From Nocardia sp. CC227C (GTDB taxonomy: Bacteria; Actinomycetota; Actinomycetes; Mycobacteriales; Mycobacteriaceae), in contig NZ_JASITE010000002.1 in assembly GCF_030767025.1 (NCBI RefSeq), positions 434,001-498,000 of the forward strand: 64,000 bases of DNA. Reading direction: 5' to 3'. Every line of letters starts with the position of its first letter. Position 1 is the stretch's first letter. Made by a program: the position numbers and the translations under genes. Shown here piece by piece: positions 58,775 to 64,000 of the stretch. Under the pieces are notes generated by a model, which saw only the letters and a list, made by a program, of their open reading frames with translations, was not told the DNA's origin and searched no databases.

Positions 58775-58792
58775 ATCCCCAACAGTGGGGAT
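58775..58792. promoter_or_regulatory. Inverted repeat between eccC and PE
   Basis: ATCCCC-AACAGT-GGGGAT, in the 118-base gap between the eccC stop and the PE start. It could be a weak terminator for eccC or an operator for the substrate genes. A similar repeat lies between PknG and SPFH at 44791. Confidence 0.5.
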
Positions 58793-58831
58793 AGTTCCGC
58801 GAATCGCGCGCGAAATCGGTTCTCGTCGTTC

Positions 58832-61800
58832 CTATTCCTGCTCCCAGGCCGCTTGCACCAGGTCTTTGCGCGCATGTAAAGGTTCGACGAAGATCCCGCG
58901 GCCGGCCGGCTGTTTCGTGGGCTTCACGTCGCCGATCAGAATGCCGTCGAGCTTGGATCCGTCCATGATCAGGCCGGATGAGTTCAGGTTCTTCATCTGA
59001 CCGAGAATGTTGTCGTACAGCGCGGAGTCGGCCTGCGCGATATTGCGTGCCGCGATGACGTGCAGGCCGGTGTCGCGGCCGTCCACGATGATGTCCTTGA
59101 TCGGGTCGAGGGGATTCATCATGCCGCGCTGCGCCACCATGTGGTAATCGTCGATGACCAGGAAGATCTCGGGCCCGCTCCACCAGGACCGCTCTTTGAG
59201 CTGTTGCGAGGTGACGTCGTTCGGGGCGCGGCGGCTGCGCATCTTGGCGGCGAATCCCGGCAGCCCGTCGGCGAGATCGCGTTCCGTGGTCAGGTATCCG
59301 ATCCGCTGTTCATCGCTGATCGCATCCATGTGCCGACGGCGATAGTCGACGAGCAGCACGCGGGCCTGGTCCGGGGTGAACTGCCGCCGGATCGATTCCA
59401 GGAATGCCGCGATCACCGTGGACTTCCCGCTGCCGGAGGAGCCGAGCACGATCATGTGCGTGGACACCCCGAAATCGACGGCCGCGACACTGAGATCGGA
59501 TTCCCGCACCCCGAACGGCAGCACCAGCCGCTGTGCGAGCGTCTGCGGGGCCGGACGGTCGGCGTGGATCTCGTTCCAGCCGATCCGAGACGGCAGCAAT
59601 TTCACCGCGGGTGCCTTGCGTCCGGCGTAGACCCGGGACAGATGGTCGATCGCGGCCGTCAAGCCCTCGGCCGCGGTGTCGGCCTCGCTCACCCCGTCGA
59701 TCCGGGGCAGCGCGGTCAACATGTGCAGGGCGTCGACGGAGATGCAGCGCCCCGGCCGGTTCGGCGGAATCGCGGCGACCAGGCTCCGGTGCGAGTTGAA
59801 GACGGTGTCGGTGAGATCGCCGAGCCGCAGTTCCACGCGGGTCTGCAGCATGTCCTTCATCGCGGGCCGGATCGCGGCCCAGCGCGAGCTGCTGATCACC
59901 AGGTGGATGCCGTAGTTCAGGCCCTGCAGGGCAAGGGCTTCCAGCGTCGGCATGTACTCGTCGTAGTACGGCCCGGTGATCGTGAACCCGATGTCCCAGC
60001 CGTCGACGACCAGGAAGACGTCGCCGTGCTGATCGCGGGCGGTCAACTCGGCCGCGGTCTCCGGCGCGGCCAATCGCCGCCGGAACTCACGCATGCTGTC
60101 GATGCCGAGTTCGGCGAACAGGGCCTGCCGACTCGCCAGCAGATTGTTCACCAACGCGATGGTGCGCCGGATTCGGTCCGCGTCCCGGGGCAGCGCCACC
60201 GAACCCACGTGCGGGAGATTCCGCAGCGCCGCCAGACCACCGGAGAAGTCCAGGCAGTAGAACTGCACCTGTTCCGGGGTGTGGGTGAGGGCCGCGGACA
60301 GGATGAGCGTCTGCAACGCGGTGGACTTGCCCGATTGCGGCCCGCCGACGATGGCCGCGTGCCCGCCCGCACCGGACAGATCCATCGACCACACGTCCTG
60401 GCGCTGCTGGCGCGGCTTGTCGACGATCGCCAGCGGTACCCGCAAGCCGCCCGGCTCGACGGCGGAAACGAGCCGATCCAGCGTGGGCGCCACGTTCAAC
60501 GGCGGCAACCACATCTTGTGCGCCGGCCGGCCGTGCCCGGCCAACTGTTGCAGCACCGTCTCCATCACGGTGACCGGCTCGCCCTCCGGCTCCGGCTCCG
60601 GCGTCGCGGGCTGCTCCGGTTCGGGCACCGGCGGCCGGATGTCGGCGACGGCGGCCGCCGTGAACAGCTGCGGCGGCCGGTAGCCCCCGCCGGGCCTGCG
60701 GGCCCGATTCGGGGTCGCGGACCCGGCCGAGGTCGGGGACGGCGCGGTCCACGGGTCGCCGACGTACGCGGCCTGGAACCGCTGGAGTTCACCGGCGCCG
60801 ACACGCAGGTATCCGGATCCGGGCTTCTTCGGCAGGTGGTAGGCGTCCGCGGTGCCGATCGCATCGCGTGAGTCGCTGGTCTGGTTGGTGCGCAACGCCA
60901 CTCGGTACGACAGGTGCGCCTCGAGTTCACCCATCCGGTTGGAGGGCACCTTCTGCGAGGACAGCAGCAGGTGGATGCGCAGCGACCGGCCCAGCCGCCC
61001 GATCGCCACGAACAGCTTGGCGAAATCCGGGTACTGCTCCAGCAATTCGGCGAACTCGTCGAGAATGATGAACAGGGTGGGCAAGGGCGCCAGGTCCGCG
61101 CCCTGTTCGCGGGCCTTCTCGTAGTCGGCCACATTGGCGAAATTGCCCGCGTCGCGCAGAATCCGCTGCCGACGCGCCATCTCGCCGTTGATCACGTCCT
61201 CCATACGGGTGACCAGGTCGGACTCTTCCTCCATATTGGTGACCACGGCCGTCACATGGGAGAGGCGGTCGAAGCCCAGGAAGGTCGCGCCGCCTTTGAA
61301 GTCGACCAGCAGCAGGTTGAGGGTATCGGGCGAATGGGTGGCGACGGCGGACAGCACCAGGGTGCGCAGGAACTCGGATTTGCCCGACCCGGTTGCGCCG
61401 ATGCACATTCCGTGCGGGCCCATGCCCTCCTCGGCGGATTCCTTGATGTCGAGGAATACCGTCGCGCCCGCCGGATCGTGGCCGAACGGAATGTTCAGTC
61501 TGGCCCGGTCGCTGTCCCGGCGCGGCGGCCACTGCCGGTCGATGCGGATCGCCCCGGGGTCGGCGATGCCGACCATCTCCTGCCACGAGGTGCCGCCGCT
61601 GGCCTGCTCGGCCGCCACGGCCTCCACCACCGACGACAGCCGGTAGGGGGAGACGCTGCGGGCCAGCGCGGTCATGGCGGACACCGATATCCGGTCGGCG
61701 ACGCCGACCTGCCGGGTGGACCGCGCGGTCACCTCCCGGATGGTCCGGTCGGCGTCCACGGTGAACCGGAGCGACCGCGGCAGCGGTTGTTCCGTCGCAC

Positions 61801-62842
61801 CGATCCGGATCCAGGTGCATCCGTCGATACCGGATATATCGCGTTCGTTGGCAGAACCGCCGACATCGACGATCAGCACCAGATGCTTCTTGTCCACCGC
61901 GGGTTCGGCGGTGGTGGAGAACGGTCCCCGATTGAATTGGGCCAGCACCTTGGCCCTGATCTCACCGACGGTGCGGTAGACCATCCGGCCGGAGCCGATG
62001 CCGTCGGTGGCGTCGCGATGTTGACTGTGCGGCAGCCATTTCAGCCAACTCCACTCCGGCGCGTCCGGATCCCGCAGCGCGGCGGCCACCGCCACCTGGT
62101 CCGGGCCGTGCAGCACGACGATCTCGGCGAGCATCGACCGAACCAGCGCGGCCACCGCGTCCGAATCACCGTCGAAGATCACCTGGGGAGTGGACAGCAG
62201 ATTCATCGCCACCGGCATCCCGCCGACGGTGGAATACGCCTTGGCGAACCGGGTGATCTCGACGACGCCCACCGGATCGAGATCGGAGGTGGGCGCCGCC
62301 TCCGGCACGATCACCCGTACCTGATTGGCGATCCGCCCCAACCCGATCCGCACCCGCAGGAACTGCGGGTGCGGCGCCTGGATCTCCCACATCCGCTTGC
62401 CGCCGACGAGCTTGCCGACCTCGTCCGGTCCCGGATGCGAATACCGCAGGAAGCGATGCAGTTCGGCCTCGGCGTCGTGCACGGTCTTGCGATGGTCGGT
62501 GATGCTGCGCAGATAGTCCTTGCGGTCCTCGTTCACCTCGGCGGAGGAGCCCTTGTTGCCGCCTCCGCCCAGCCCGCCGCTCATCATGCCGACCATCGAC
62601 ACCATCATCATCATGGGGAAGAACAGCATCATCGGCGACATGGCCCGCCCGCCGCGGAACATCATCACCATCATGCCGACCATCGCGGCCACCATGACGA
62701 CGGGCAGGATCATCTTCAGCTTGGACGGCGGCACCGGCCGGGGCAGTTCGGTCGGGGGTTGCAGTTTGAGCTCGGCCACCGCCGGGGCCTTCGGCCCGGT
62801 CACCATCCTGGCCGGCCGCACGAACCGTCGCGTCGTGGTCAT
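58832..62842 (-). CDS. eccC: EccC, ESX motor ATPase
   Basis: 1336 residues from ATG 62842, which overlaps the eccB stop as ATGA. Two N-terminal helices in a Met-rich stretch (MILPVVMVAAMVGMMVMMF and MLFFPMMMMVSMVGMM) are followed by a degenerate DUF domain and three FtsK/SpoIIIE ATPase modules with Walker A GATGSGKS (about 480), GGPQSGKS (about 831) and GSSGSGKS (about 1133). The first module keeps a full Walker B (IILDEFAEL); the others read LVVDGWD and LVIDDYH. It selects and drives substrates through the channel. It is a single chain, unlike the split EccCa/EccCb of ESX-1. Confidence 0.95.
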   Translation of the reverse strand: MTTTRRFVRPARMVTGPKAPAVAELKLQPPTELPRPVPPSKLKMILPVVMVAAMVGMMVMMFRGGRAMSPMMLFFPMMMMVSMVGMMSGGLGGGGNKGSSAEVNEDRKDYLRSITDHRKTVHDAEAELHRFLRYSHPGPDEVGKLVGGKRMWEIQAPHPQFLRVRIGLGRIANQVRVIVPEAAPTSDLDPVGVVEITRFAKAYSTVGGMPVAMNLLSTPQVIFDGDSDAVAALVRSMLAEIVVLHGPDQVAVAAALRDPDAPEWSWLKWLPHSQHRDATDGIGSGRMVYRTVGEIRAKVLAQFNRGPFSTTAEPAVDKKHLVLIVDVGGSANERDISGIDGCTWIRIGATEQPLPRSLRFTVDADRTIREVTARSTRQVGVADRISVSAMTALARSVSPYRLSSVVEAVAAEQASGGTSWQEMVGIADPGAIRIDRQWPPRRDSDRARLNIPFGHDPAGATVFLDIKESAEEGMGPHGMCIGATGSGKSEFLRTLVLSAVATHSPDTLNLLLVDFKGGATFLGFDRLSHVTAVVTNMEEESDLVTRMEDVINGEMARRQRILRDAGNFANVADYEKAREQGADLAPLPTLFIILDEFAELLEQYPDFAKLFVAIGRLGRSLRIHLLLSSQKVPSNRMGELEAHLSYRVALRTNQTSDSRDAIGTADAYHLPKKPGSGYLRVGAGELQRFQAAYVGDPWTAPSPTSAGSATPNRARRPGGGYRPPQLFTAAAVADIRPPVPEPEQPATPEPEPEGEPVTVMETVLQQLAGHGRPAHKMWLPPLNVAPTLDRLVSAVEPGGLRVPLAIVDKPRQQRQDVWSMDLSGAGGHAAIVGGPQSGKSTALQTLILSAALTHTPEQVQFYCLDFSGGLAALRNLPHVGSVALPRDADRIRRTIALVNNLLASRQALFAELGIDSMREFRRRLAAPETAAELTARDQHGDVFLVVDGWDIGFTITGPYYDEYMPTLEALALQGLNYGIHLVISSSRWAAIRPAMKDMLQTRVELRLGDLTDTVFNSHRSLVAAIPPNRPGRCISVDALHMLTALPRIDGVSEADTAAEGLTAAIDHLSRVYAGRKAPAVKLLPSRIGWNEIHADRPAPQTLAQRLVLPFGVRESDLSVAAVDFGVSTHMIVLGSSGSGKSTVIAAFLESIRRQFTPDQARVLLVDYRRRHMDAISDEQRIGYLTTERDLADGLPGFAAKMRSRRAPNDVTSQQLKERSWWSGPEIFLVIDDYHMVAQRGMMNPLDPIKDIIVDGRDTGLHVIAARNIAQADSALYDNILGQMKNLNSSGLIMDGSKLDGILIGDVKPTKQPAGRGIFVEPLHARKDLVQAAWEQE

Positions 62843-64000
62843 CGGCCGTCCCCACCGAAGCCGGCACCGGTGTCGTTGGATGGAATGCCGTCGTGCTGGA
62901 CCCGGGCGTCCACCTCGGACAGCGTGGGCCCGACCGCGAACAGCGAGACGATCGACCACGGTGCGGGCACCGGGGTACCGAGGTTGAGCGCCCGCAGTGT
63001 CGGATCCGCCGACGGCGATCGACCGGGCTCCACGGCGATGCCGTAGCGGACTCCGCTGTCGGAGATCCACCACAGCGATTCCCGCAGGCCGGACTCGGGA
63101 TCATCACCGGTCACCTGAATGAACCGCCCGCTGGTGCGCGGCAGGTAGGCGGCATCGGCGGTGGTGCCCGCCGAGCCGGCGGCGGTGACCAGTCCGACCG
63201 GCAGCCGCTGTTCATCGGGGGCGAGCGGCAGCTGGCGGCCCACCAGAAGATCGATCATGGCACTCGGTTCCGTATCGAGACGTTCCCAGGACAGGCAGGT
63301 CACCGCGTGCGTCGAGGTGTCCACCAGGCTGATGGGACGGCGGGGGTAGTGCTCGGTCCCCGGCCAGTCCCCCGGCCGCAGATTCGCGGCGATCACGCTC
63401 GGGCTCACCGTCTGCGACGAAATGGCCCCGCGCACATCGAAATTGCGGACCATCGCCGCCAATACCGGGCTCACCCGGACCGCACCCGACGCCGATACCA
63501 GGTAGTACTCCGCGCCGCGGTCCGGTTGTGAGACCGTCAGCACCGACCCGACCGGCACCGTCAACCCGGTCGAGAAGGTCATGCTGGTACCGAAGTCGGG
63601 GATTTCGGGCACCCGGAGGGCCGGGACCTCCGGTATGGCCTCGATCAGTCCGTCGGACGCGGGCATGACGGGTGCGGTGGCGTCGAGCCCGAGCGCCAGG
63701 GTCACCGCGGAATCGGCGAGGTCGATCATGGCGCGCACCGCGCCGTTCGAGCCGTCGCGGTACACCAGCCAGATGGTGCGGCCGTTGCGCATCAGCCGCG
63801 CCTCGTCCGGCTCCAACTCCCGGACCGCGTCGTCGTCCACCGTGAGCGGGCCGCCGATCGCGGTGGTGTGGACCGGCGCGGTCGTCGCCGTCGGCACTCC
63901 GGTCTCCGGATCCACCGGAGCGGCGGCCCCGCCCCGCGCGCGGTCGCACACCGCCCAGGACGAGTCGCGATCCGTGCTGCCCACCATGCGGCTCGGTGCG
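62839..64000 (-). CDS. eccB: EccB, ESX membrane component (partial)
   Basis: The reading frame runs off the right edge; 387 codons are present and the N-terminus with the membrane helix is missing. The visible part starts within the Cys-bearing MVGSTDRDSSWAVCDRA segment that follows the helix in EccB. It continues as the periplasmic repeat domain ending APWSIVSLFAVGPTLSEVDARVQHDG, which matches the EccB C-terminus. EccB forms the outer ring of the channel. eccA, usually upstream in ESX-3, would lie beyond the window. Confidence 0.93.
   Translation of the reverse strand, partial: APSRMVGSTDRDSSWAVCDRARGGAAAPVDPETGVPTATTAPVHTTAIGGPLTVDDDAVRELEPDEARLMRNGRTIWLVYRDGSNGAVRAMIDLADSAVTLALGLDATAPVMPASDGLIEAIPEVPALRVPEIPDFGTSMTFSTGLTVPVGSVLTVSQPDRGAEYYLVSASGAVRVSPVLAAMVRNFDVRGAISSQTVSPSVIAANLRPGDWPGTEHYPRRPISLVDTSTHAVTCLSWERLDTEPSAMIDLLVGRQLPLAPDEQRLPVGLVTAAGSAGTTADAAYLPRTSGRFIQVTGDDPESGLRESLWWISDSGVRYGIAVEPGRSPSADPTLRALNLGTPVPAPWSIVSLFAVGPTLSEVDARVQHDGIPSNDTGAGFGGDGR

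Noticed and set aside
58775..58792. Inverted repeat called as a definite terminator of eccC
   Set aside because: Stem of only 6 bases and no T-run, and it lies 40 bases after the stop; a regulatory role is equally likely.
60914..63046. 710-codon plus-strand frame inside eccC
   Set aside because: Antisense to EccC; His/Arg/Gly-rich noise with no recognisable domain.

Overview
The window is GC-rich actinobacterial chromosome. A Nocardia-type organism (order Mycobacteriales) fits best: it combines an ESX (type VII secretion) locus with PE and PPE proteins, a PknG kinase, a WhiB protein, an F420-type nitroreductase, and the 180-kDa class of NAD-glutamate dehydrogenase. I saw no rRNA, tRNA, CRISPR array or insertion sequence.

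Layout. 1-3.4 kb: the end of an MFS transporter gene, an overlapping M20 amidohydrolase and two paralogous secreted proteins. 3.6-12.9 kb: a restriction/defence island. On the minus strand an SF1 helicase with a PLD-like tail precedes a 65-aa membrane protein and an HTH-methylase-specificity fusion; divergent from these is a large single-chain restriction-modification enzyme. 13-18 kb: nitroreductase and TetR around a palindromic operator, a GltS-type glutamate symporter, a PucR regulator and a truncated AMP-binding protein. 18.1-31.1 kb: a tightly overlapping minus-strand operon resembling the channel of a Gram-positive type IV secretion system. It has a TcpC/VirB8-like protein, a small two-helix membrane protein, a PrgI-like protein, a VirB4-like ATPase, two VirB6/TrbL-like proteins and an NlpC/P60-like protein, with an M23 peptidase downstream. 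No relaxase or coupling ATPase is visible. 31.6-38 kb: NAD-glutamate dehydrogenase, WhiB and a MerR regulator. 38-48.8 kb: a phage-tail-type lysozyme, a serine protease, an ROK protein, a two-helix membrane protein, PknG, an SPFH/zinc-ribbon protein, a second MerR and two membrane-anchored proteins. 48.8-64 kb: an ESX locus in ESX-3-like order (eccB, eccC, PE, PPE, esxB, esxA, espG, an espI-like ATPase gene, eccD, mycP, eccE, an HTH regulator gene), with eccB running off the window.

The main new signal is a 20-bp palindrome, GTRCCGCT-N4-AGCGGYAC. It occurs upstream of the glutamate symporter gene, the NAD-glutamate dehydrogenase gene and the first merR gene, with a degenerate copy before the second merR gene. 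It sits 41 bp before the start of both regulators. PknG is known in mycobacteria to control glutamate dehydrogenase through GarA, so the window looks like a glutamate uptake and catabolism regulon with its own MerR pair. Assignment of the operator to the MerR proteins is inference.
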